Shown here piece by piece: positions 49,301 to 56,800 of a DNA stretch of 64,000 nucleotides (its first letter is position 1; each line of letters opens with the position of its first letter). Source of the stretch: Abditibacteriota bacterium (GTDB taxonomy: Bacteria > Armatimonadota > UBA5829); NCBI GenBank assembly GCA_017552965.1, contig JAFZNQ010000099.1, positions 1 through 64,000 on the forward strand, written 5' to 3'. The notes below the pieces were generated by a model that did not search any database, had not been told where the DNA came from, and worked only from the letters and a program-made list of their open reading frames with translations. A program made the translations under genes and the position numbers.

Positions 49301-51309
49301 TAGCCATATTCTTTATATTCAGATTCGTGCATCCCGCGTTTGACATCGCGGGCAACCCCCTGATAGTGCTCATCGCATTTATCATGCTGTCTCTGTCGGG
49401 CGTGGTGATATTTATAGTCATAGGCAAGTTTGAAGAGCAGCTCAAGGAGCTGGCAGCCGCATCCATGGGGTCCAAGGGCTCCGAAGGCGGCAAGGTGGCC
49501 GTGGCCGGCGCCGCATTCTCCCTGGGCGTCTCCAACATGAGAAGGAGAAAGACCAGAACGGTGCTGACCTGCGTGACCCTGATCCTGCTCACCTTCATAG
49601 TGCTGTCCTTCACCTCCGTGACCAGCGTCATCAGGATGAACAAGATACCTGTCAAGGCCAAGCCCGGTATCAAGATCTACAACGGTATTCTGGTGCGCAT
49701 GCCCAACTGGCAGAGCCTGCAGGAAGTGTCCTACAAGGTCCTGTATGACGAATACAAGCGTGACAAGAAGGTCGGCAACCTGGTAGCTCCGAGAGCTTGG
49801 TTCTACGGCATCAGCCCCATGGAATTCAACCTGCAGCCTCTTATCAACGGCGACAAGCTCTATTCTGCCAGAGCGCTGGTAGGTCTGTCGCCGGACGAAG
49901 CCGGTATCATGGGCATATACAACAGCAACAGCAAGATACTGAAATACGGCGACTGGTTCGGCTATGAAAACGGCGTCTACACGGGCAACGTGGATCCCCA
50001 CAGCCTGATCATCCCCGACACCATAGCAGAATCTCTGGAGATCACCAAGGACAACTACAAGGACAAGAAGATAGAGTTCGCCGGCAGTGTATACAAGGTG
50101 GTGGGCGTGGTCAACCCCGCAGCCATCAAGGCCCACAGGGATCTGGATAACGAGATCATCACTCCTGCCGACCTGCTGCTCATGGGCGCCACCAAGGTGT
50201 CTCAGGGCGGCGGCGAGGCCGAAGAGGACGCGGGCTTTGTGGAATTTACCCACATAGATCCTTCGGCAGTGTTCTATATCCCCTACGAGACCAGCATAGT
50301 GCTGGGCGGCGAGATCAAGAGCATCGCGGTGAAGCTGGGGTCCGGCGACGTGGAAGACAGCCTGGCCTCCCTCATGAAGAGGATCAACCTGAACCTGTAC
50401 GCAGGTATCGACGGCCGCATATACAGATTTTCCTCCCTGTCGGGCAAGTCCTCTCAGGGTATGACGAGCCTGATCATCCCTATCATCATAGCCGCTCTCA
50501 TCGTGCTCAACACCATGATGAGCTCCGTGTATGAAAGGACCAAGGAGATAGGCATCTATTCGTCCATCGGTCTGTCGCCTCAGCATATCGCCATGCTGTT
50601 TATGGCGGAGTCGCTGGTATACGCCATCCTGGGCGCCGTATCGGGCTACGTCATAGGTCAGATATTGTCCAAGATCATCATGGTGACCAACATCATGCCC
50701 GGCCTATATCTGAACTTCTCGTCCATGTCGGCCGTAATAGCCACACTGGTCGTCAGCGGCGTGGTGATACTTTCTACCATATATCCTTCCAGAATGGCCT
50801 CCCGGGTGGCGACTCCCGCCGTGGACAGGATCTGGAAGCTCGAAGAGCCCGAGGGAGATCACTGGGTGGTCAAGCTGCCCTTTGCCATTACCGGCAAGCA
50901 GACCATGGGTATCACCTACTTTATCGGAGAATGGATCAATTCTCACGAAGAGTATTCCCTGGGCGACTTCGTTACCAAGAACGTTCAGCTGAGTAATTAT
51001 GAAGAAAACGGCGAGATGGTCTATTGCATCAAGTTCCGCTCCTGGATCGCTCCCTTTGACCTGGGCGTAAGTCAGGATACCCTGATCAAGATAGTGCCCA
51101 CGGAGCTGGAGGGTACCTATGAGGTGCGGATTGAGTTTGACCGCGTCAGCGGCGACGCCAGCAACTGGATCAGAGTCAACAGGCGTTTTCTCCATGCCTG
51201 CCGCAAGCAGTTCCTCATCTGGAGGACTATCAAGGCAGAGGACAGAGAAAAGTACATGGCTGAAGCCGAAAAGGTGGTTACGTCTGCCGGATCGTTGAAC
51301 GGCGCTTAA
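46348..51309 (+). CDS. Giant FtsX-type ABC permease with a degenerate M28-peptidase-like ectodomain
   Basis: This 1653-residue membrane protein has an N-terminal helix (7-28) and then an extracytoplasmic half resembling M28 peptidases with a PA insert (about 60-480). The metal-site residues are altered: the HxD motif reads YYD (292-294), the bridging Asp is Glu307, and the EE pair is replaced by HFE (341-343), so a catalytically dead, binding-type domain is likely. About 450 residues of unknown fold follow. Then come three helices (about 945-1040), an FtsX/MacB-type permease (helix after MRRRKTRT at 1064; three helices about 1372-1490 with TKEIGIYSSIGLS) and a cytoplasmic C-terminal domain (1498-1653). 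ATG 46348 is preferred over TTG 46336. It is first in a six-gene cluster ending in its likely ATPase. Confidence 0.8.
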   Translation: MKINKGFIINIVYAIIFLVALFFLFVYPWTDSSLAKKKLEFDPNAVSVRPTPEWLTQRYADLIGAVSTDNLQKTVTDMSGFSSSRVTGYPGCDMAADYIIKAFKDAGLKGFTSDEVEVHPFKVTVPIEHESKLVVGDETIKIYALWPNLARTSQVDKNGIDVHLIDGGNSLAVSFDGKKVKDSATVLNFNIGTNWLNASRLGSKAILFREPDGQISRGEAEAKFSNIPINIPRFWLPKESAERVDQLMAQGNDKARIYCDMSWDKVEGKNIVGVIPGTDPELKDEWVVINAYYDGISVVPGIAPSAESSTGIAAMLEMVRIFSQPEFAPKRSIMFVALSGHFETLSGMRNFIHQQIDSYVRPSMAERALHKIGLKKGELNDPPKFYMWAGLDLNSQTPGVGLFYKAYFYDNKEDIQKFVSPIGTTARETAERLANIYDYKTNFSEHYADAINPVGGKTWRGLIPSRFAFDQEVITGASQRGLTFATVNDNRRLVDTPFDTPDRVNYGNIKTQMEMIMCITDHWFRDPAVVSAEEVIEAEVVDRNTVKYKDEKDMGYLIGVFVKKSGKGENFFRHSETRYLPKVNSNCEFKLKKPLPNGFNKGDTIYIRQEKISRLGVSKPQEFSRLTIRGGFSTLSGDVVKYDPKKSFVPNLEVEDSLVVLKSWYKSLTGVRAAYIERTEVVGEGENKKTAHYTLPGVVNTTMTYFNKQVFISAFRTSRENGDIISAPDIGNYGEYYPKTFKITTAYKEVPIIVFDCTATSVYELLDTQGLRSLTGISVYDGITDGNPKQYYRDVSNPDSPLVEDTAVIFAEETPESKKGLAKVPIKIIMNAGPRANRLLLVNSSDEKPEGEGYDFSRGGVLDETAYRAAKDMYALNKFRLDSLSSKGIKNQALQELNDMAGENLLAAEHAKNTDRYSIFDSYSRTAWGFASRAYPDIAATSQDVVNGVIFYLFLLIPFAYFCERLFFAFPEIKWQLVGFFGIFIAIFFIFRFVHPAFDIAGNPLIVLIAFIMLSLSGVVIFIVIGKFEEQLKELAAASMGSKGSEGGKVAVAGAAFSLGVSNMRRRKTRTVLTCVTLILLTFIVLSFTSVTSVIRMNKIPVKAKPGIKIYNGILVRMPNWQSLQEVSYKVLYDEYKRDKKVGNLVAPRAWFYGISPMEFNLQPLINGDKLYSARALVGLSPDEAGIMGIYNSNSKILKYGDWFGYENGVYTGNVDPHSLIIPDTIAESLEITKDNYKDKKIEFAGSVYKVVGVVNPAAIKAHRDLDNEIITPADLLLMGATKVSQGGGEAEEDAGFVEFTHIDPSAVFYIPYETSIVLGGEIKSIAVKLGSGDVEDSLASLMKRINLNLYAGIDGRIYRFSSLSGKSSQGMTSLIIPIIIAALIVLNTMMSSVYERTKEIGIYSSIGLSPQHIAMLFMAESLVYAILGAVSGYVIGQILSKIIMVTNIMPGLYLNFSSMSAVIATLVVSGVVILSTIYPSRMASRVATPAVDRIWKLEEPEGDHWVVKLPFAITGKQTMGITYFIGEWINSHEEYSLGDFVTKNVQLSNYEENGEMVYCIKFRSWIAPFDLGVSQDTLIKIVPTELEGTYEVRIEFDRVSGDASNWIRVNRRFLHACRKQFLIWRTIKAEDREKYMAEAEKVVTSAGSLNGA

Positions 51310-51327
51310 TATTTGAAGGGGTTATAA

Positions 51328-53334
51328 ATGGCTGAATTGAAAAAAGTTGACGAGATCAATGACGCGCGTCTCCAATTGGAGTCCATGTCAAAGGATGAAG
51401 AATCTCAGGAAAAATTTGAAGACGGCTTTACTCTTCGTACCCTGATTGGTGCGTTGTTTGTAGGTCTGATCATGATGCCCGGCGCCATGTATCTGGGCCT
51501 TGTCGCGGGACAGGGCCTGGGCTCTGCCGCCCAGTGGGTCACCATAGTGCTCTTCTCGGAAATAGCGAGAAGATCCTTCCAGCCCTTGAAGAAGCAGGAG
51601 CTCTACGTGCTCTTTTATATCACCGGCGGTCTGGCTGGCTCCGGTCTCCTGCACCTGGGCCTCTCGGGCGGACCCTTTGCCGGTCTCATATGGAACCAGT
51701 ATCTGGTCCAGAGCCCTCAGGTGGGCGAGCTGGCAGAGCTCATACCTACCTGGGTCGCCCCCAAGGCAAACGACCCCTGTCTGGTGGCCCGTACCTTCCT
51801 GTCTCAGGCCTGGGCTATACCTATCATGCTCATAGTGGTCAACGAAGTAGTGGGCAGAATGATATGGATCGGCGGCGGTTATCTCTGCTTCAGGATGACC
51901 AGTGACGTGGAAAGACTGCCTTTCCCCATGGCTCCCATCGCGGCTGCAGGTTCCACCGCTCTGGCGGAATCCGGCACCAAGGAAGAGTCCTGGAGATGGA
52001 AGGTGTTTTCCATCGGATCCGTGATCGGTCTGTTCTTCGGAGCCATATACGTCACGGTCCCCGTGGTCACAGGCGTCATGCTGCCCAAGCCGGTGCAGAT
52101 AATACCTATTCCGTTTATCGATCTGACCCAGTCCACCGAGACCTTCCTTCCCGCGGCGTGGATGGCTATCAGCGGCGATATATCCAACATTCTGGTAGGG
52201 TTCGTCATTCCCTTCAACATCTTATTCGGCCAATTCGTCAGCTGTATCATATGTAAGATATTTATCAACCCCGTATTATACAATCACGGCCTTCTGCCCA
52301 GCTGGACCGAAGGAACTCCGTATCTGCAGACAGAGCTCGCCACCAACATCGACTTCTGGATGTCCGTGGGTATCGGTACTGCTCTGGGTATCGGCGTCAT
52401 AGGTTTGGTGACCGTGTTCTTTACCGCCATGAAGATGAGAAAGGACCTGCAGCGTCCTACCATGAAGAGGACTCTCCCTGCAGGACGCGGAGACTGGAAC
52501 CTGTGGGTGTCCTTCTTTGCGTGGCTCTTCGGCGTGCTGGTCCAGATATCCATCACCAAGTGGCTGGTGCCCGACTTCCCTGTGTGGATCCTGCTCTTCT
52601 ACGGACTCATCTATACTCCGGTGATCACCTACGTCTCCGGCCGTATGATCGGTCTGACGGGTATGGGCGTCGGTCTCCCGTATCTGCGTGAAGCTACCAT
52701 CATCTGCTCCGGCTACAAGGGAGCGGACATCTGGTTTGCCGGTATCCCCATGATCGACCTGGGCGGACACGCCCAGAAGTTCAGAGAGGTGGAGCTGACA
52801 GGCACTTCCTTCAGGAGCATCATCAAGGCTGAGATCGCCATGCTCATCATACTGCTGATTTCCAGCTTCTGCTTCTGGAGCTTCTTCTGGAAGTCCGGCG
52901 CTATCCCTTCCAGCCAGTATCCCTACGCTCAGAGGATCTGGCCTGTCCAGGCGACCATGACTTCCATATGGTGGACGGCCAACTCCGGCTCTATGGCGGA
53001 CAACTGGCTCCTGAGAGCCCTGAAGCCTGCCATCATCGTGTGGTCCGGCATCGGTACTCTGGCTCTGTGGGGCGTCAGCTCCTTCTTCAAGGTGCCTCTG
53101 CTGTTCTTCTACGGATTTGTGGGAGGTATCGGAGCCAGCCCCGTAGGCATAGTGCCTCAGTTCATAGGCGCTCTCTTCGGCAAGTTCTACTTTGCCAAGC
53201 GCTTCGGTCTGGTGCAGTGGAGCTCTTACGCTCCCATCCTGGCAGCCGGCTTCGGCTGCGGAGTGGGTCTTGCCGGTATGGCAGGTATCGCTCTCGCTAT
53301 GATCGCAAAGACGGTAAACTATCTGCCTTACTAA
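51328..53334 (+). CDS. OPT-like (oligopeptide transporter superfamily) membrane protein
   Basis: This 668-residue protein has a charged cytoplasmic N-terminus (1-35) and roughly 14-16 transmembrane helices. The first helix pair (TLIGALFVGLIMMPGAMYLGLVAGQGLG) and the later PFPMAPIAAAGSTAL segment resemble OPT/YSL transporters, which import peptides or metal chelates. Similar genes in Armatimonadota are annotated as OPT or DUF6785-type. It begins 18 bases after the giant permease gene, with GAAGGGG upstream, and ends three bases before the next gene, so co-expression is certain in practice. It may import the same ligand the ectodomain senses (inference). Confidence 0.72.
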   Translation: MAELKKVDEINDARLQLESMSKDEESQEKFEDGFTLRTLIGALFVGLIMMPGAMYLGLVAGQGLGSAAQWVTIVLFSEIARRSFQPLKKQELYVLFYITGGLAGSGLLHLGLSGGPFAGLIWNQYLVQSPQVGELAELIPTWVAPKANDPCLVARTFLSQAWAIPIMLIVVNEVVGRMIWIGGGYLCFRMTSDVERLPFPMAPIAAAGSTALAESGTKEESWRWKVFSIGSVIGLFFGAIYVTVPVVTGVMLPKPVQIIPIPFIDLTQSTETFLPAAWMAISGDISNILVGFVIPFNILFGQFVSCIICKIFINPVLYNHGLLPSWTEGTPYLQTELATNIDFWMSVGIGTALGIGVIGLVTVFFTAMKMRKDLQRPTMKRTLPAGRGDWNLWVSFFAWLFGVLVQISITKWLVPDFPVWILLFYGLIYTPVITYVSGRMIGLTGMGVGLPYLREATIICSGYKGADIWFAGIPMIDLGGHAQKFREVELTGTSFRSIIKAEIAMLIILLISSFCFWSFFWKSGAIPSSQYPYAQRIWPVQATMTSIWWTANSGSMADNWLLRALKPAIIVWSGIGTLALWGVSSFFKVPLLFFYGFVGGIGASPVGIVPQFIGALFGKFYFAKRFGLVQWSSYAPILAAGFGCGVGLAGMAGIALAMIAKTVNYLPY

Positions 53335-53337
53335 CGC

Positions 53338-54252
53338 ATGGCAGAGGAAAAGTTTGTCGTCACCGGCTGGGACGGAGTCACGGTAGAGATCCCGTCCAAA
53401 TGGAGCGTGGTGGGCTTTTATTCCGAGCGTAAGGGCGGCTACCTGAGAGTGGACAGTCCCATCGAGTCGGTGCTGGAGATGAAGTGGTCTCCCTCGGGAA
53501 AAAAGCACGGCGATCTGACGAAGATAGTCCATGATTTCATAGACAAGATCAAAAAGCCTCTTGTCAAAAAGAACAAGCGTCTCAATTTCGAAAGAGACGT
53601 GAAGCCCGAGAGGGACGGCGCCGTGGATTTTGCCTGGAATATGGGCGACAAACACGGCAGAGGCAGGATCAGGGTATGTCCCGACTGCGGCAGGGTAGTC
53701 CTGCTGCACCTCTACTTTTCCAGATCAGAGGTCAAGAGTCAGACTATCAATCATATCTTTGATTCGGTGAGAGACCACACGGAGGACGGTCTGGTCCGCT
53801 ACAGCCTGTACGGCCTGGACTTCAGACTGCCTCCCGGCTACAGATACAAAAAGCCCGTGCTCATGTCCGCCTACATCTCTCTGGTGTTCACCAAAGGCAT
53901 GGAGACTGTGGTGGTGGAAGCGCGCAATCTGGCTGCGAGCCTGCTGAAGCAGCACAGTCTGGAGGAGTGGTACAGGGTGGACGTGGCTCCCGACCTGAAG
54001 GCCTACAGGCTGAGGTATCAGCCCTGCTCCGTGGGCGAATGGGAAGCCCTGTCCGTGGAAGGCAGGCCCTCGGGACTCCTGGGGCTGTTGATGCGGACCC
54101 TGGCATTCTGGAGGACGCCGCGCTATGTCAGAGGTCTCGTGTGGCATGACAGGGATCGCAACACAGTATTTACGATCCGCTGCATGCAGAACAAAGAAAC
54201 CGCGCTCCTGGACACGGTGCGCGACAGTATGACAGAGGCGGCCCTTGAGTAA
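53338..54252 (+). CDS. Uncharacterised soluble protein with two similar halves
   Basis: This 304-residue protein has no signal peptide or transmembrane helix. Residues 1-145 and 155-300 show the same order of elements: a strand ending in a Pro (VEIPSKWSVV against FRLPPGYRYK), a strand pair, then a late segment (RVCPDCGRVVLLHLYFSR against DRDRNTVFTIRCMQNKE) and a closing helix (INHIFDSVRDH against LLDTVRDSM). That suggests an internal duplication, perhaps of a DUF1795/PsbP-like fold. I recognise no family. It overlaps the PqqD-like gene by eight bases and is probably a cytoplasmic partner of the transporter. Confidence 0.7.
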   Translation: MAEEKFVVTGWDGVTVEIPSKWSVVGFYSERKGGYLRVDSPIESVLEMKWSPSGKKHGDLTKIVHDFIDKIKKPLVKKNKRLNFERDVKPERDGAVDFAWNMGDKHGRGRIRVCPDCGRVVLLHLYFSRSEVKSQTINHIFDSVRDHTEDGLVRYSLYGLDFRLPPGYRYKKPVLMSAYISLVFTKGMETVVVEARNLAASLLKQHSLEEWYRVDVAPDLKAYRLRYQPCSVGEWEALSVEGRPSGLLGLLMRTLAFWRTPRYVRGLVWHDRDRNTVFTIRCMQNKETALLDTVRDSMTEAALE

Positions 54253-54628
54253 AAGATTAGACAAAAAAGAGGTCCTGAAGGTGGTGCCGGAGCGCAATCC
54301 GAATATCACCTGGACCACCCGGGAAGACGGGCTCATCGAGCTGTGCGTGCCCATCAGGCAGGACTTTTATACCAGGCTTTTGAAAAAGCTCATACGCCAC
54401 ATCCCCGACACCAGGACCGTGGTGCTGGACGACGAAGTGGCGTCAGACGTATGGCTGGCCTGCGACGGCAAAAACAATATCAATGCCATCATCAGCCGTA
54501 TAGCCAGCAAATTCAAGCTGCAGAGGAGACAGTCGGAGACCTCGACGACTCTGTTTTTGCAGACCTTGTCCAAAAAGAAACTGATAATATTAACATATTC
54601 CGGAGGCAACAAAAAAAGTGGCAAGTGA
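54245..54628 (+). CDS. Stand-alone PqqD-like protein
   Basis: This 127-residue protein starts at TTG 54245, inside the previous stop region. Residues 15-115 follow the PqqD/RRE layout: PERNPNITWTTREDGLIEL (strands), then VWLACDGKNNINAIISRIASKF with W70 and CDG at 73-75 (the WxxCDG core), and a final helix before KKKLIIL. PqqD domains bind leader peptides of ribosomally made peptides for modification. Here no radical-SAM enzyme, PQQ gene or obvious precursor is near; instead it is sandwiched between transporter genes. It overlaps the FtsX gene by 11 bases. Function in this locus is unknown. Confidence 0.8.
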   Translation: MSKRLDKKEVLKVVPERNPNITWTTREDGLIELCVPIRQDFYTRLLKKLIRHIPDTRTVVLDDEVASDVWLACDGKNNINAIISRIASKFKLQRRQSETSTTLFLQTLSKKKLIILTYSGGNKKSGK

Positions 54629-55922
54629 CAAACCTACCATTCAAAGACAGACGAAGCTTCCCCTGAAGACTGCCTTTGATATTACCATGAGCGGCATGAA
54701 GACGCGCTTCTGGCGGTCTATGATCACCGCTGCGGGCGTGACCCTGGGCATAGCATTTTTGACTATGGTGTTTATCAATTCCCTCATGGATTGGCCCAAG
54801 CCCATCAGGATAGAGGACGGCTACGTCAGGATCGACGGCCAGATCAACAAGAACGGCTTTTACGGAGCCTACAAGGACGTTCCTCTGGAAATGGTCCAAA
54901 ACAGCGGCCTCATTCCCGAAAAGGTCATCAAGGACTGTACCAACGAATCGGGATACATAGACCTGACCAAGCTCTACAACGGCAGATACATGTACGATCA
55001 TTCCAAGGATATGATCAACATGCGTACCGAGGAGTTGAAGGGCCTGGAGAAGATAGACAAGAAGTTTTATGACACCTCCGAGGTGGACGTGAGCATCAAC
55101 AAGCGCACCGCTCAGAAGAACGGCGTGCCCGAGGGAATAATCAAGATACTCCTGCCAAAAGGCTCCAAATCCTTCAAGGCCAGTCAGCTTGCCGCCGAGA
55201 TCCAGAATACGCCTCTTAAGATCAAGTTTTGGGAACGGCAGAGAGTAAAATACTCCATATACAAAGACATCGACAAGGCAAAGCTCACCGAGTTCTGCGA
55301 GATGAACGCCAAGACCGTGGAAGGCATCATCGAAGAAGCCTCCGGCCTGGACGAGGCTACCGCCGACAAGCGCGACATCAAGATAGTCAAGCTCCTGGAG
55401 GTGGGCGGCAAGAACAAGCGCGACTCTGTGAACGTTGACCAGAGAGACAAGAGGAATTACAACGGCAACAAGCTGGTGGAGACCGGCGACTACATAGTGA
55501 TCTCCGATATCACCGCCACCTACAGAAACATCTGGCTCGCCATCATGTCGCTGCTGGTCTGCGCCGTGGGTATCACCAACAGTATGCTCATGAGCGTCAC
55601 GGAGCGCTTTAAGGAGATAGGCACCATGAAATGCCTTGGCGCTCTGGACAGCTTTATCGTGACCATATTCGTGCTCGAGTCTGCCGTCATGGGTATAGCC
55701 GCCTCCTTCATAGGCTTTGTGCTGGGCTTCATCATTTCCGTATGCTCCAACGCTGCCGACAAAGGCTGGAACTATGTCTTTGCCATGAATCCCATAGACG
55801 TGCTCAAGATATTCGGGCTTGCTATAGCCGCCGGTCTGGTGCTGACCTTCTTTGCATCCATTCCGCCGGCCAGAAAGGCAGCTACCATGCCTGCCGCCAT
55901 CGCCCTCAGAAGTGAAATATAG
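54618..55922 (+). CDS. FtsX/MacB-type ABC permease
   Basis: This 434-residue permease starts at GTG 54618. Layout: cytoplasmic start, first helix about 30-52 (RSMITAAGVTLGIAFLTMVF), a large extracytoplasmic domain (about 55-295) with many Lys and Asp, then three helices (about 300-430) with MSVTERFKEIGTMKCLGAL, the coupling-helix signature of MacB/LolC/FtsX permeases, and a final PPARKAATMPAAIALRSE. It probably pairs with the FtsX half of the giant protein as a heterodimer on the ATPase encoded 78 bases downstream. Confidence 0.88.
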   Translation: MASDKPTIQRQTKLPLKTAFDITMSGMKTRFWRSMITAAGVTLGIAFLTMVFINSLMDWPKPIRIEDGYVRIDGQINKNGFYGAYKDVPLEMVQNSGLIPEKVIKDCTNESGYIDLTKLYNGRYMYDHSKDMINMRTEELKGLEKIDKKFYDTSEVDVSINKRTAQKNGVPEGIIKILLPKGSKSFKASQLAAEIQNTPLKIKFWERQRVKYSIYKDIDKAKLTEFCEMNAKTVEGIIEEASGLDEATADKRDIKIVKLLEVGGKNKRDSVNVDQRDKRNYNGNKLVETGDYIVISDITATYRNIWLAIMSLLVCAVGITNSMLMSVTERFKEIGTMKCLGALDSFIVTIFVLESAVMGIAASFIGFVLGFIISVCSNAADKGWNYVFAMNPIDVLKIFGLAIAAGLVLTFFASIPPARKAATMPAAIALRSEI

Positions 55923-56000
55923 TATTATCAAGTTGTAGATAGCTATCCGTTGTTCATATACAGGATTGTACTGTCAGGCAAATCGTGTGGAGGTTTTTAA

Positions 56001-56741
56001 ATGTCTGATAATCAAAGAGATTATGTTGTAAGGACCCGCGGGGTTACCAAGGAATTCGTCACCGGAGACACCGTGCTCCAGGCCCTTAAGGGTATCGATC
56101 TGGATATATACGCCGGCGAATACATTTCGATCATGGGCCCTTCCGGCTCCGGCAAATCCACGTTTTTCAACATGGTGGGAGGCCTTGACAAGCCTACTAC
56201 CGGGACCGTGTTCATCAATGACGTGGATATGGCTCAGCTCGACGCTCAGGAGCTGGCTTATCTGAGATGCCGCACCATCGGCTACATATTCCAGAGCTTC
56301 AATCTGCTGCCCGTGATGACCGCTCTCGAAAACGTGACCCTGCCCACCATCTTTTCGGGTATGTCCAGGGACGAAGGCATCGAGAGAGCCATCGAGCTCC
56401 TGAACAAGGTGGGCCTCGGCCACAGACTGCACCACAGACCCACGGAGCTTTCCGGCGGTCAGCAGCAAAGAGTTGCCATCGCCCGCAGCCTGGCCAACAA
56501 TCCTTCCATCATCCTGGCCGACGAGCCTACCGGCAACCTGGACCTCAAGACAGGTACCGAGATCATCGACCTCCTGAAGACCATGAACAAGGAGCAGGGA
56601 GTCACCATCATATCCGCTACCCACGACCTGAAGATGCTCAACATCTCCGACCGTATCGTCTGGATACGCGACGGCGCCGTGGAAAAGATCGAAAACAGAT
56701 CGGATATCGACATCAAAGTCGGCGAGATGCAGCACGAATAA
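56001..56741 (+). CDS. LolD/MacB-type ABC transporter ATP-binding protein
   Basis: This 246-residue ATPase has Walker A GPSGSGKST, the signature LSGGQQQRVAIARSL, Walker B ILADEPTGNLD and a switch His in SATHD. The order and the EYISIMGPSG opening are those of type VII (mechanotransmission) ABC ATPases, which power FtsX-fold permeases to move lipoproteins, peptides or signals across the periplasm. GTGGAGG is upstream of ATG 56001. It closes the cluster before a terminator. Confidence 0.93.
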   Translation: MSDNQRDYVVRTRGVTKEFVTGDTVLQALKGIDLDIYAGEYISIMGPSGSGKSTFFNMVGGLDKPTTGTVFINDVDMAQLDAQELAYLRCRTIGYIFQSFNLLPVMTALENVTLPTIFSGMSRDEGIERAIELLNKVGLGHRLHHRPTELSGGQQQRVAIARSLANNPSIILADEPTGNLDLKTGTEIIDLLKTMNKEQGVTIISATHDLKMLNISDRIVWIRDGAVEKIENRSDIDIKVGEMQHE

Positions 56742-56752
56742 TGCATTGTATC

Positions 56753-56785
56753 AGGGGCGCCGCCGCTGGTGGCAGCCCCTTTTTA
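56753..56785 (+). terminator. Intrinsic terminator of the ABC cluster
   Basis: GGGGC/GCCCC outer stem with an inner GCCGCC/GGTGGC stem, followed by TTTTTATT, 12 bases after the ATPase stop. Confidence 0.78.
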
Positions 56786-56800
56786 TTACGGGAGACACAG

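Noticed and set aside
47314-50586. 1090-codon minus-strand open frame opposite the giant permease gene
   Set aside because: It is an antisense shadow of a GC-rich gene, composed of His/Val/Gln-rich sequence with no motif or ribosome site; the plus-strand frame has clear domains.
46348-51309. Active secreted M28 aminopeptidase
   Set aside because: The zinc ligands and catalytic Glu are substituted, and the chain is anchored and fused to a permease.
54245-54628. A PQQ biosynthesis locus
   Set aside because: No pqqA, B, C or E gene is present; only the PqqD-like fold occurs.
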